This document shows, piece by piece, positions 47,053 through 59,378 of a DNA stretch of 64,000 bases. The translations under genes were made by a program, and so were the position numbers. Within the stretch, counting starts at the first letter, position 1; every line of letters begins with the position of its first letter. This stretch comes from Solanum dulcamara (Eukaryota > Streptophyta > Magnoliopsida > Solanales > Solanaceae): contig NC_077248.1 in NCBI RefSeq assembly GCF_947179165.1, forward strand, positions 53,863,732 through 53,927,731. Reading direction: 5' to 3'. A model generated the notes under the pieces. It saw nothing but the letters and a program-made list of their open reading frames with translations, made no database searches and was not told where the DNA came from.

Positions 47053-48599
47053 ATGATCCGTGAGATCTGCCAGCTTGCCAATCTTGGAGTCCGCTTAGTT
47101 GATTTGGGTGATGACGGGGTTTCTGTTCGAGGAATTGCTGAATCCTCCATCATGGAGGAAGTAAAACAATGTCAATACCAGGACCCTATTCTAGCGAAGT
47201 ATAGACATGAAACTCTCCAAAAGGAAAAGACTCCATTTGACCTTACGGCCGGTGGGGTATTACAATACCAAGGCAAAGTCTGTGTACCGGAGGTTGCAGG
47301 ACTATGACAGTAAGTAATGGGAGAGGCACATTACACTCGCTATTCTATTCATCTGGGGTCAACCAAGATGTATCACGACCTCAGATATATGTATTGGTGG
47401 GATGGTATGAAAAGGGATATAGCAGAGTTCGTAGCCCAATGCCCAAACTGCCAACAAGTTAAAGTTGAACATCAGAAACCGGGTGGGCTACTACAGGAGA
47501 TGGAGATTCCAACTTGGAAATGGGAAGCGATTAATATAGACTTCATTATAGGTTTGCCTCGGACTCTTCGAAAGCAGGATTCCATATGGGTTATCGTGGA
47601 TAGGCTGACAAAATCAGCCCACTTTCTTCCAGTCCGGACTACTTACTCAGCCAAGGACTATGCAAAACTGTACATCAAGGAAATAGTATGACTTCATGGA
47701 GTTCCCACATCTATTATCTCGGACAGAGGAGCTCAGTTCACAACCCACTTGTGGAAGTCATTCCAGGAAGGCTTGGGGACACAGGTAAGCCTTAGTACAT
47801 CATTTCATCCTCAAACTGATGGGCAAGCTAAGCATATGATTCAAACGCTAGAGGATATGTTGCGGGCCTGCATAATTGACTTCAAAGGTAGCTGGGATGA
47901 TCATGTACCACTTATTGAGTTTGCCTACAATAACAGCTATCACTCCAGTATCCAGATGGTGCCGTATGAGGCTTTATACGGCAAGAAGTGCAAGTCACCT
48001 ATCAGTTGGTTTGAGGTTGGCGAAATACAACTAATAGGCCCATACATGGTCCAACAGGCGGTAGATAAAGTGAAGCTTATTCGGGAAAGATTATTAGATG
48101 CCCAGAATCGACAAAAATCATATGCAGATAATCGACGTCGACCTTTGGAATTTCAAGTAGGTGATTGGGTATTCTTAAAAGTATCGCCCATGAAAGGGGT
48201 AATGAGGTTCGACAAGAAAGGGAAGCTGAGTCCGAGGTACATTGGCCCTTACCTGATTCTTTGTCGAATAGGCAAAGTGGCGTATGAACTAAACTTACCA
48301 GCAGATCTAGAAGCCGTACATCCAGTCTTCCACGTGTCAATGCTTCGTAAATATGTGGGTGATCCATCTCGGGTACACCCGTAGATGATATCCTGGTCAT
48401 AGAGGAGTTAGCCTATGAAGAGCAACCTATAGCCATCCTGGATCGGCAAATCAGAAGACTGCGGACTAAGGACGTAGCTTCTATCAAGGTGTTGTGGCGA
48501 AATAGGAATCGTGAAGAGATAACCTGGGAAGCTGAAGAGGACATGAAAAATAAATATCCATACCTGTTCCCGATATCTACAGGTAACGCTGATTCTTGA
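47053..48599 (+). pseudogene. Gypsy 2 integrase with chromodomain
   Basis: Zinc finger [20 protein letters not shown] ... [11 protein letters not shown], core [21 protein letters not shown] and [21 protein letters not shown]-terminal [15 protein letters not shown], then after a frameshift near 48383 AILDRQIRRLRTKDVASIKV and EEITWEAEEDM, a chromodomain. Stops at about 47299 and 47305 and at 47689-47691 (TGA) break it. The frame ends at TGA 48597-48599. Confidence 0.9.
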
Positions 48600-48734
48600 A
48601 AACTTATAGATTAATTATATGGATGGAAATTTATGTGATATAATAAAATAAAGGAACCTCTTTATAATTAGGTAAGGTCTTAAGGAAAGTTGCATTTAAC
48701 ATTCGGGGGCGAATGTTCTAAAGGGGGAACTGTG
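48600..48734 (+). other. Gypsy 2 3' untranslated region and polypurine tract
   Basis: Short non-coding stretch ending AAAGGGGGAACTGTG (48720-48734) immediately before the 3' LTR. Confidence 0.8.
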
Positions 48735-51700
48735 TGTTACACCCCACATTCTTGAACTCGAAAGGTTCCTAAAGTTACTTAAAAGCTATCATGTGAGCCG
48801 CCTAAGTTACGACACCATTAAACAACTCCAAGGAGGGAGAGTGTGACACCCCACAGTAGGGAAGATTGGAAATAAGGTCAAGAGAAGTCGGAGGAAGTTG
48901 GAGGCCAAGCGATGAGTCGTAGGATGTGATTTGCTTATGTACGCCTCTAACTTAGAAGTTTTACTTACCTAATCTATTTGAGTACATACCAAGCTTTCAT
49001 AGCATGAATGACATATGCTCTTAAACTAAGACGAGATTACGAACCCACGAGGAAGAGAAAAAAATTTCGCGAGGCAGCCAATAGGAGGGTGACACGTGGC
49101 AGCCCTAAGCAAGCAGGTGACCCACCTACTTGGGGTCAAGTAGGTGACCCACCTGCTTGGGGGAGGTGGACTCCGCTGCCACGTGGCAGCACCCCATTGG
49201 CCGCATGATTGAGGTGGCCCAATGAGGGCCTGACACGTGTCACCCTTAGGGGCTGACATGTGTCACCTCATATATATATGTATATGTAATACTTCAGTTG
49301 TTCATTTATCCAAAACAGTAGCTAAACTTAGAAAAAAAACGTGAAAAGAGAGAAAAGAGAGGCAACCTTGGTTCTTGAAGATTAAAGGTGAGTTTCTCAA
49401 CTTTCTTCCGTGAATTAATTATATACGGTGTATCTTAAGTACGTGGATACGTATATATGTGTTTTAAGACGTTCATGGAACTAAAACTCCAGCGTTGCAA
49501 CTGAAATTTTGAAGGAAAAAGGGAGAGAAAACGTGAAAAGGGGCAAGGGAGAGGGCTACGGATTTGACCCCTTTTGGGTAAGCTTCCGGGTTTCGTTCCG
49601 TGAATTAATTAATTGACGTGTCCCTAAGTTGTATATTGGTGTTTTATAACCTAAAAATTCAATTTGGGGCAGCGAGGAAGTACCACAAGCAGCCCGCTCA
49701 ATTTCAGCACGTTGAAGAAGTTCCGAGGCACAATTTCGGTTAGTTTTAGCCAATTTCGGAAAAGGTAAGTTCTTCCCCTATAATTTGAAGTTTATGATGT
49801 TAAATTTGGGTGTATTATACACATTAGGAGATGCTGGAAGTTGGGTAAAAGGCTTCAAAAGTTTGGCGTTCGAAATAAGCGAAATTGGAATCGCTATAGT
49901 TAATTGTAATCGAATAATGCCTCGCGCTTGTGGTGTGTGACTGCTGGTCGTGTGGTGAGTTTTTAGGGTGCTGGGATGTGTGTTTCTAAGGGTGTGGTGG
50001 GCTTCTGGTTTCAGCCACACGACCCTCCTCTTTGCAATTAAAGAATTCGCGAAAGAAAGATTAAAAACTCTAGTTTTGGTATCTTAGTTTCGAGTGAATT
50101 TTTGAGGGTTTATATTGTGTAATGTTGTCGTAATATGTATATGTATGGGATGATAGCTGTATTTTTGGTTAGCTTCAAGTTCTAAGGACATGGTTGTGGA
50201 TTCGGATAGGGCATATTATAGGGGAGGTGCTATCCGATTTTTGTTAACTTCTTAACTGATTAAGGAACTAGTCGAGGATGCGAGCGAGGGGACGAGCTCG
50301 ATGAATACTCATAGGTAGTCTGAGTTGCTGAAAAGTATAATGTTGTTAATACTTGCCTTACTTCCGTGTTAAATAGGTTTCGAGGACAACGACGTGGACG
50401 ATTACGGGGAATCCATAAGAGGTATGTAAAGCCTATTCTTTCTCTTCTTTTGGCATGTCGTAGAGGTAAGTAAATAATGATGCGATATATGAAGTAATTC
50501 CATTCCTAAGTGTCTCTTATTCACTTCTGGGTAATGAACTTTTATAACAGTTAAGCTACTTTCCTTGAACCTTACCTATACTAAGGACTTAATGAATATA
50601 CGAGCTCCTAGTTGTAAGGACTATATGAAAACATGTATTCTGGAGTCCTTAAGCAGTTAGCATTATCTTAGTACGTGTCTAAGGACCCCGAGACACTAAC
50701 TAGTATAGCCCTAATGGCATTTAGAGGACATTTAAGGTGATTACATTATAACCCTGATTCTCAGACGATAGCTTAATTTGCTTCTACAGTCGAGTCTTCG
50801 ATAATGATTTAAATTGCATATAGTTGCTCATTACTCTACTCGTGTATACAATGTCACATCTTTCACCGAGTCCCGGGCCGGGGTATGTTCTCGTGCGCAG
50901 TTCACTGCCTTATTCCTCGAGTCCCTCACTAGAGGGCCGGGATACGTGTGTATATATTTATATGATGATGTATGGTAATAAGATGATGATGGCACAGGGT
51001 TGTGATGATATTGCAGATGTATCCACCGGACCCCTAATAGGGCTGGCTATATGATATAATTTGAACATGCATGCTTTTATAATTCACAAGGTACAGGTAC
51101 AGGTTTCTCATATGATATGTTATCCCCTGCTTCGCGATTTTAGATATGGTTTCAGTTATGTTATATTATGTTTTACATACTCAGTACATATGTCGTACTA
51201 ACCCCCTTCTCCGAGGGGGCTGCGTTCATGCCCGCAGGTACAGTTACACAGTTTGGGGATCCGCCAGCGTAGGAGTCCCACTCAGCGGTTCGGAAGTGCT
51301 CCATTGTGCTGGAGCCTGACTTTTGGGTACTATACCTTATTGTACATATTTGTTTTGTTCATGGGTACGGCGGGGGCCCTGTCCCGCCTTATGTTACAGT
51401 TTTCTTACTCTTAGAGGTCTGTGGATGCATAAGTGGGTTATATACATATGTAGGTGGTATACGTATATAGGTTGTACGTGTATATGAGTGGTGTATGAGC
51501 TGTATATAAGTTGTATATGAGTTGTGTATGATCTGTATATGAGTTGTATATCAGTGGTACATGAGTTGTATATGTATGTATGTACAACTGTACTGATATG
51601 ACTTATGATTTGGGGCGTTCCCTGTATTGTGGCGGCCTTGTCAGTTCACGTATGTATGTAGTACGGAACGACCCTATACGTTACTACAGCCTTGTCGGCT

Positions 51701-51826
51701 TGTATGTTTCTTACATGTTGATGCATTTGTGGTATAAACAGGAGACAGGTTATATATAGTTGGCAGGGGTACACGTGTATGTCTGGTTTGGGCACCCATC
51801 ACGGCCTACGGGGTTGGGTCGTAACA
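48735..51826 (+). repeat. 3' LTR of Gypsy 2
   Basis: 3092 bp, partner of 40487-43575, with the same G-boxes, inverted repeat, TATA and GTATATGAGTT array (51430-51580). It has a 5-bp insertion near 50359 relative to the 5' LTR. Confidence 0.92.
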
Positions 51827-51831
51827 CTATG

Positions 51832-52853
51832 GAGTCAATGGGTAAGGGTAAATGCCATTGTCTTATCATGGCTGATGAATTTAGTGTCAAAAAGTCTGCT
51901 CAGTAGAATTGCATTTGCTTCAAATGCAATGGATGTGTGGACTGATCTACAAGAAAGATTTGATAGAGTGGATGGTTCAAGGACCTATAGTTTGCACAAA
52001 GAAATTGCAACTCTCTAGTAGGGGACAACTTCAGTTTCTGCATATTACACAAAGCTAAAAGCTCTGTGGGATGAATTTGAGGTACTAGTGCCTGCACCTA
52101 ATTGTAACTGTGAGATATCCAGAGGTTTTGTTGCTCACATGAATAGACATAGGCTATACCAATTCTTAATGGGGCTTAATAGTTCGTATCATCAGGCTAG
52201 GAGCCAGATACTCATGATAGATTCACTACCAACTGTTAATCAGGCCTATGCTATGGTAGTAGGAGATAAAAGTCAAAAGTCTGTTGTTACACGCCACAAT
52301 ACTTTGGGCCTAAATTCTTCTATCTTAGAGTCAGCAGCAATGTACTCTAAAGGTGGAAACAGCTCAGGTGCAAATCATAAGTTCAAGAAAAATACACTGC
52401 TAATCTGTGATTTTTGTAAGTGTAGAGGTCACACTAAAGAGTACTGTTACAAAGTTGTTGGATATCCATCAGACTTTAAGTCAAAAAGAAAGATATAAAG
52501 TGCAAACACTGCATATATTGACTCTGTCAATTCCACTCAGGATCCTGCTCATGCTCATTTCTCTTATGGTTTGAACACCAATGTACATGACAAATCAGTA
52601 TGGAAAAGGAACATCAAAGCACAGCATCACACACATACAATCTCAGTTGAGGCCAGTACACCTGCTACCACTACTAGTCAAGCTGAAAAGGATGTCAAAC
52701 AATTACTTCAAGGATGCACATTCACAAAAGAACAATATGATCAAATCCTCAAAATGCTGAATCAACAGATACAATCAAGAGTTACTGCATCTGATGGAAA
52801 TAAGGCAAATGTTGTAGGTAAAGCATTATTGGTCACTGAAAATAGTGATGTCT
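51832..52853 (+). pseudogene. Copia C gag, C-terminal piece
   Basis: It continues SQWVRVNAIVLSWLMNLVSK, DVWTDLQERFDRVDGSRTYS LHKEIATL, KLKALWDEFEVLVP, and a zinc knuckle CDFCKCRGHTKEYC near 52408-52450, followed by VVGYPSDFKSKRK typical of Copia gag. Stops at 52016-52018 and 52496-52498. Confidence 0.87.
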
Positions 52854-54175
52854 AGATTGTAGATACACGTGCAATAAATCACATGGTATCAAAATTGGAT
52901 ATGCTGAGAAAGGAGTCTGTATTAAAGCTAGATATTCCTAAGGAGGTATCCTTACCAAATGGAGGTACCACACAAGTAACACACATTGGTTCATGTAGTC
53001 TGTCAACTCGAAGTCTTATTACTAATGTATTCCATATACCAGAGTTCAAATATAACCTGATGTCTGTCAGCAAAATAATAAAGGAATTAGGATGCTCAGT
53101 CTCCTTATTCCCTGACTTTTGTGTTTTTCAGGAGCTTTACACTGGGAAGGTGAAGGAAGTTGGTAGAGAAGAAGGGGGCCTATATCTATTGTGGAGGCAA
53201 TTATCTCAAAGTAATAGTAAGGAGTCTGCTCTTGTTGTTGATTCAGCTCATCCCAAAGTCAAGGATTCAACTACAGACATGGAGTTATGGCATCAAAGGC
53301 TTGGACATGTCTCTTCAACAGTACTTGCTAAAATGTTCACTATGACTAAACACACTATGTGTCAAGTTTCTCAATGTCTAGTTTGTCCAATGGCAAAACA
53401 AACCAGGTCTATTTTTCTTTCTAGTAGTAGAAAAAGTAGTAACTGCTTTGAATTGTTACATGTTGACCTTTGGGGACCTTACAATACAGCCACCTTTAAT
53501 GGCAACAAATACTTTCTTACAATAGTTGATGATTTTTCAAGGATGACTTGGTTATTCTTGCTTAAACAAAAATCAGATGTTTGTGTATCACTTCTAATAT
53601 TTCTGAAGTATGTTCAGAATCAGTTTGGGAAAGCTGTCAAGGCTATAAGAACTGATAATGGTACAGAATTTGTTAACTCAGTTTGTGATAATCTGTTTAA
53701 AGAACTAGGTGTTATACATCAAAAATCCTGCCCTTACACTCCTCAACAAAATAGTATTGCTGAAAGAAAATATAGATATTTACTTGAAGTCACAAGAGCA
53801 CTAAGATTTCAAGGTAAAATTCCTATTAAGTTCTGGGGTCACTGTGTCCTAGCTGCAATGTATCTTATTAACAGACTTCCTAGTAGTGTGCTAGAGTTCA
53901 AATATCCTTATGAAAAACTATATGGTGTAAAACCAATCCTGTCTCACTTGAGGTCAATTGGCTGCTTGGCTTTTGCAAAAAATCTCACTGAACATGATAA
54001 ACTCATGTGCAGATCAAGGTCTGCTGTCCACATGGGCTACTCTAAAGTGCATAAAGGATACATATTATTTGATTTGCTCATAGGTCATTCTTTGTTAGTA
54101 GGGATATTCTCTTTAGGGAAAATATCTTCCTATTTGCCACAGATGACAGGTCCACACTTCAGCAGTTTTTTGTAG
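52854..54175 (+). pseudogene. Copia C protease and integrase
   Basis: The protease site reads IVDTRAINHMV where DTGATNHM is usual, and the preceding Trp codon is TAG (52852-52854). Integrase: LWHQRLGHVSS, CLVCPMAKQTR (intact HHCC), LLHVDLWGPY, IVDDFSRMTWLFLL, IRTDNGTEFVN, CPYTPQQNSIAERK, then IGCLAFAKNL and HMGYSKVHKGYILFD. Most of it is one open frame from 52883. Confidence 0.9.
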
Positions 54176-54207
54176 ATCCACAACAAGATTTCACTATACT
54201 GGATCTT

Positions 54208-55371
54208 GTGATCACACCAAGTACTGATCAGGCTACTATATCTCCAAGTACTGATCCAAACTCTATTCATACAGATATTGAGCAACCTGAGGTAACTCAG
54301 ACTTTACCTGAAGTACACCTGCAGTATGATCCCATGGTCCCTGAGGTGCCTCCCATTGCAGTGGTTCCACAGATTGCTAGAAAGTCTACAAGGTCTAAAC
54401 AACCCCCTGTCTGGCTGAAGGACTTTGTCTCATTCAATGCACTTAAGGATGTCCCTTATCCTCTTTCTAACTATGTCATTTATTCTCATCTATCCCCATC
54501 TTATCAATGCTATATTGCAGCTACATCCACTATGACTGAACCTACCATCTATGCAGAAGCAATCAAAGATCCTAGATGGATTGGGGCCATGCAAGCAGAG
54601 ATCCAGGCCTTGGAGAGCAATAACATATGGGAGATTACACCACTACCTACAGGCAAGAAGGCTATTGGGTGCAGGTGGATTTACAAAGTCAAATATAAAT
54701 CTACAGGAGAAATATAAAGGTTCAAGGCCAGGTTAGTTGCAAAGGGATACAACCAGCAGGAAGGAATTGATTACACAAAGACATTTTCTCCAGTGGTTAA
54801 AATGGTAACAGTGAGGACTATTCTGTCTATTGCAGTATCTAAACAATGGCACATCCATCAGATGGATGTCTTTAATGCTTTCCTTCATGGAGACTTAATA
54901 GATGAAATATACATATAGCTTTCTCAAGGTTTTGTCAGTCAAGGGGAGAATGTGTGCAGACTGACAAAGTCTTTGTATGGCCTTAAGCAAGATCCAAGAT
55001 AGTGGAATTAAAAACTCACTGAAGCTCTCCTAAGATTGAAGTTTAAACAGAGTCAATATGACTACTTCTTATTCATCAACAAATCATTAGAAGGAGTGGA
55101 AATAGTACTTGTGTATGTAGATAACATGCTGATCATTGGAAGCAGCTTGAAGTTAATAGAAGAAACTAAGAAGGCCTTACAAAAGGCCTTTAATATGAAA
55201 GACTTGGGGGAGCTCAAGTACTTCCTTAGAATTGAATTTACAAGGACCACAAAAGGAATACTTATGCATCAGAGGAAGTATACACTTGAACTCATAGCAG
55301 GAGTGGAAATGACAGTAGCCAAACCAGCAAGCACCCCAATAGATGTAAATATCAAATTGACATCCAAATAG
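54208..55371 (+). pseudogene. Copia C reverse transcriptase
   Basis: DPRWIGAMQAEIQALESNNI, GCRWIYKVKYKSTGEI, stop, [46 protein letters not shown] and finally LVYVDNMLIIG, where the second Asp of YVDD is Asn (codon 55123-55125). Several in-frame stops (54715, 54916, 55000 region). Confidence 0.9.
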
Positions 55372-55383
55372 TATGATGAACAT

Positions 55384-56130
55384 GTGAACAAGAATCAAGA
55401 GGAATCAGATGATCCCCTGACAGATCAATCAGCATATCAAAGGCTTATAGGTAAGATACTATATCTCAACATGACAAGGCCGGACATATCCTTCGGCACT
55501 CAGACATTGAATCAATTCCTAAATCAATCAAAAATATCTCACATGGATGCTGCACTAAGAGTAGTCAAGTGTCTAAAGAGACAACCTGGATAGGGCATAC
55601 TACTCTCAAGCCACTCAAATAATCAGGTTAGTATATATTGTGATGCAGACTGGGCTGCTTGCCCTCTAACCAGGAAATCAGTCACTGGATACATGATAAA
55701 GATTGGAAAGTCACTAATATCATGGAAGGCCAAGAAGCAGTCCACAGTGTCAAGAAGCTCAGCTGAAGCTGAATATAGAAGCATGGCCTCAACTGTGTCA
55801 GAGTTGGTCTGGCTACTGGGATTGCTGAAAGAAGTGGAGGCTGAAGTACAGATGCCAGTGCAGGTGTATAGTGATAGCAAAGTTGTGATTCAAATTGCTG
55901 CCAATCCTGTGTATCATGAAATAATAAAGCATATAGAAATAGATTGTCACTTCATTAGAGAAAGGCTGCAACAAGGCTTAATTCAAGTACACTACCTTCT
56001 GACTCAAGAACAACCAACAGACATACTAACAAAAGAATTGTCTAAAGCCCATCATGAATATATTTTGTCCAAGCTAGGGGTGTTGAACATCTTTACACCA
56101 CCTAGCTTGAAGGGGAGTGGTAGAAGTTAA
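55384..56130 (+). pseudogene. Copia C RNase H
   Basis: LIGKILYLNMTRPDISF, then YCDADWAACPLTRKSVTGYM, SRSSAEAEYRSMASTVSELV, VYSDSKVVIQIAANPVYHEI and KHIEIDCHFIRERLQQG: the complete RNase H pattern. One stop at 55591-55593. A purine tract AAGGGGAG ends at 56117, just before the 3' LTR. Confidence 0.9.
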
Positions 56131-56423
56131 GAAGTTGAGGGCTTTTTAGTCTTTTGATTAAAATTCTGTTAAAAACTAATTAGTTAGTTAGTTAGGTGAG
56201 GTGATTGTAACTGATTGGTTGTTACACTAATTAGCTATGTGTATGTGTATTAGTATATACTCTGATGAATGAAATAACAAAATCTGAAAAGATATTTTCT
56301 CTTCTCTCTTCCACATCTCTCCTCTCTCTCTTCTTCTTCTTCTCTTTTCTTCTTCTTTCCTCTGTATCTTTTCTCTATTTATGGATTTAACAAGCAGGTT
56401 GAAGCTTAATATGAAATTGTTCA
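56118..56423 (+). repeat. 3' LTR of Copia C
   Basis: 306 bp, TGGTAGAAG...TTGTTCA (its second position pair is TGG where the 5' LTR has TGT). TSD GTTTG follows. Confidence 0.92.
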
Positions 56424-57605
56424 GTTTGGAGGCTAAAGATGTACATGAATCTTGGGTTCTATGGTGATGTTTGGAAGCTAAATATGTACATGAATCTTAC
56501 ATTAGGTAAGTTAAGGAAATATCTGATGAAGCCAAGATCTGCATGAGGACAATACAAGGATACTCGATTCCCTTCCTAATTGAGATGATGTTGCATAAGG
56601 GATCAGTTGTAGTCAATTTTTATTTGCCTTATGATGGATGAATTGATGCAACATATCCAAATAGAGGTTTCATGGTGTATGTTATTTGCATATGACATAG
56701 TTTTGATTGATTAGTTACAAAAAAAAAGTTAATTGTAGGTTTGAGGTTCTGAGACAAACCCTTCTAAAGGATTTAGGTTGAGTAGGATTAAGACAAAATA
56801 TTTTGAGTGTAAGTTCAATGAAAAGAATTGGTTTCTTGTATGATAAGAATATCCCACCAATTTTTAAAAATAAGTTTTATAAAGTGATGGTCATACAAAT
56901 TATATTGTATGAGGTAGAGTATTGGCCGATCAAGAACACACACATGTACAATATGAGAGTAGAGAAATAAAGATGTTGAGATGGATGTGTAAGCATACTA
57001 AGAGCGCTAAGATCAGGCGTAACAATCCAGAATAACGTTGGAGTAGCCTCTGTGGTGATAAAATGAGAGAGGTGAGACGAAAATGGTTCGGACATTTGAG
57101 GAGAAGATGCACAGATGCCCTATTGAAGAGCTTTGAGAGATTATGTATAATTATAATAATTAAGGAGAGGTAGGGAAGAGAAGTCTTGGGGAGAGGTGAT
57201 TAGATAAGAGGTGATACACATATAACTTACCGAGAATAATGATCCTAGATAGGAAGAGATGAATGTCAACTAGTCAAGAATTTGGGTAAAAGGTTAGTAG
57301 GTAATCGAGCCTGACTATATCCATTTTCGATTTTGTTAGTATTATTCTCCTAGTACTAATCTTATTCTATAATTTTAGTATTACTTGTTGTTTCTGTTGC
57401 TTTAGTTATCGTACTATTTGTGTTGACATTGTTCTCGTAGCCTTTGTATTTTCTTTACATTCTTGTTGTTTGATAGTCTTTACTCGAGTCTAGGGTTTAT
57501 CAAAAACAACATTTGTATAAGTAAGACTGCGTACACAACATCCTCTCCAGACACCACTTATGAAATTACATTAAGTTTGTTGTTGTTGTCGTCGTTGTTT
57601 GTATT
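56424..57605 (+). pseudogene. LINE reverse transcriptase, downstream piece, with 3' tail
   Basis: Continues the 45-bp repeats interrupted at 39767 (third copy WxCLEAKYVHES from 56462), then EAKICMRTIQGYS, MMDELMQHIQIEVSWCMLFA followed by YDIVLID: the catalytic FADD is FAYD (codon 56691-56693). Further on LYEVEYWPIKNTHMYNMRVE, MLRWMCKHTKSAKIR and RKWFGHLRRRCTDAL identify the C-terminal part of plant RTE-like LINEs. Many frameshifts. The 3' UTR ends with GACTGCGTACACAACATCC and a (TTG)n tail (57570-57600), shared with 1540-1782. Confidence 0.85.
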
Positions 57606-58341
57606 AGTTTTACAAAATATGCCTTAAGAATGATTTTAAATTTAGAAGGAATTCAGTTTTGTCTGGATTACTAACAAGAAATGGTTTTCCAAGCCGATAC
57701 GCCAGGTAATATTGGAAATGTTTCGTATTTTCCAAAATTATGGGTTAGGTCTATGCATACCAAAGAAGAAGCTTTGAAAAACATTTTAGAGGCAGTTGAG
57801 AACCAAACACTAACACGGCGTTTGCGGTTTGCCTTCAAACAAATCTTGTTATTTCTTCTTTCTTTGAGGAAGCTAGGAAAATGAGGAAATCACAAATTAA
57901 AACAAAATCGCGACTCAAACGAGAAAGGAGTACATTTATCTCATTATTCTATTCTAACATTACTACTTTCAGTTTATTGTACTAAAAATAAATATTCACT
58001 TTTACTTCTTTAATTTAAAAAATTTAAAAATAATTTATCATTTTATATCTTTATTACTAAATACTTATTATTTTTAATTTATTTTTCAATACCTAAGATG
58101 ACCTATAATAATTAAATGGTATAGTATATTTATTATTTCATTTTTTGCTTCTTAAATTATATGTTAAGTCAGATAAATAAATAAACATGGACGAAAGGAA
58201 TACATTTTAGTTACCACGATATGAGAATGGTTGCGTTGGCTAAAAGGTAGTAATTCCCTCTAACAATGTGATTCATCAATTTCATGTTTCAAGAGATACA
58301 TGTGCATGTCGTGCATGTACCTCGAATTAAATTCCCCTACG
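57606..58341. other. Anonymous region
   Basis: AT-rich. The 67-codon frame at 57681-57884 (MVFQADTPGNIGNVSYFP) has no recognisable domain and I do not call it a gene. Confidence 0.45.
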
Positions 58342-58695
58342 TACTCTTTTGTTTCAAGTTAATTTGTTCATGTTTAACTTGATGCATTTTTTAAGAAGTA
58401 ATAAATAAAATGATAATTTTATTACATCACTCTTAATTAGTATTTTTTTTCGTTTTATTTTATTTAGACCCTATATTAAAAATAGTTATTTTATTTTATT
58501 TGATCATTTTAACAAATTAAGAGAGTTCTATTACTTACTTCCCATACTATACTTTGTATTATTTAGTAGTAGTCGAATTTAAAGTTTCAAAGTATCATTA
58601 ACAAGGTTGGTTTAATAATATACACCTCTAACTAAAATTTTCTTAAGGAGTGTGCTAAGTTAACAAGGCCCAAATAATATGAAACGGAGGGAGTA
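58342..58695. mobile_element. Stowaway-like MITE
   Basis: The right end ATATGAAACGGAGGGAGTA is the classic inverted Stowaway terminus with a TA edge; the left end TACTCTTTTGTTTCAAGTTA is a degenerate partner. The 354-bp interior is non-coding. Confidence 0.6.
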
Positions 58696-58740
58696 TAAGT
58701 CATTTCACTCATTCATAAAAATGAGTTTGAAATAATTACA

Positions 58741-58973
58741 GTATCAATTTGTTTGTCCCACTTTCCTTTTAATTTATTTAGAAAAGAAAGTCTCTTTACC
58801 TTTTTAGGAACTCTTTAATTTCAATTTTCCAAATGAGATATTTAAGATCAAAACATTAAAAGTATTTTAGTATATTTAACACATCTTTATTTTAATACCA
58901 CTTGATTCAATTTTACTTTCTTAAACTTGTGTCAAGTCAAAATACGAAAAACTAATAAAAACAAAGGGAGTAC
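58741..58973. mobile_element. Second Stowaway-like MITE
   Basis: Left part TTTGTTTGTCCCACTTTCC and AAAGTCTCTTTACC, right part TTGTGTCAAGTCAAAATACG then ACAAAGGGAGTAC, follow the common solanaceous consensus for this MITE type (recalled). Ends are imperfect. Confidence 0.55.
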
Positions 58974-58985
58974 TTAATAATAAAG

Positions 58986-59340
58986 GTAACAACAACAACA
59001 ACAATATCTGAGAAGGGTAGAGTTTATCTTCACCACTACCTTGTGGAGGTAGAAAAACTGTTTTCAAAAGACCCTCAACTCAAGTGCATCAAATTCAAGT
59101 AAAATACGAAGAAAATAATGAAGAAATCATACCAGTTAGTAACAAAATCAGTGTAAAGTATACTAAAGAGCAACAATAACAACAACGAAAAAGTGTGATA
59201 ATAGAAATACAATAAATAACATATGACAAAAATTACAAGGACACGACTAGTCCTACGACAGGTACTAAACCATCGCAAAACATGACAACACTCTACCCAT
59301 ACTAACCATCTACCCAAATATGCGACCTCCACTCCTTTCT
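58986..59340 (-). mobile_element. LINE/SINE 3' tail, truncated, minus strand
   Basis: On the minus strand the element runs from about 59340 (GGTCGCATATTTGGGTAGAT GGTTAGTATGGGTAGAG) through GAGGGTCTTTTGAAAACAG and CTACCTCCACAAGGTAG to a (TTG)n tail at 58989-59003. It has the same order of blocks as 57300-57605, with only the 3' part present. Confidence 0.7.
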
Positions 59341-59378
59341 ATTTAAAGTTATTTCCTTGATAATATGAAGTTGTACCA

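Larger units (their letters stand above)
40487..51826 (+). mobile_element. Gypsy LTR retrotransposon 2 (Tekay/Del-like chromovirus)
   Basis: 11,340 bp inside the gag of Copia C, same orientation. LTRs of 3089 and 3092 bp start TGTTAC and end GT(G/A)ACA. TSDs CTGTG (40482-40486) and CTATG (51827-51831) differ at one base; the start is slightly ambiguous because GGAACTGTG precedes both LTRs. Gag, protease, RT, RNase H, integrase and chromodomain are present. LTRs differ by about 100 substitutions (about 3%). There are many stops and a lost RT Asp. Confidence 0.92.
39767..56423 (+). mobile_element. Copia LTR retrotransposon C, inserted in a LINE and split by Gypsy 2
   Basis: LTRs are at 39767-40059 and 56118-56423; TSD GTTTG at 39762-39766 and 56424-56428. 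Without the 11.3-kb insertion it is about 5.3 kb with Copia gene order. The gag and RT resemble the Ale/Retrofit type (recalled). LTRs differ at about a dozen bases plus a 13-bp indel. All genes carry stops and the RT catalytic box is mutated. Confidence 0.93.

Noticed and set aside
57681..57884. Frame beginning MVFQADTPGN
   Set aside because: No family recognised and no supporting context; left as anonymous.
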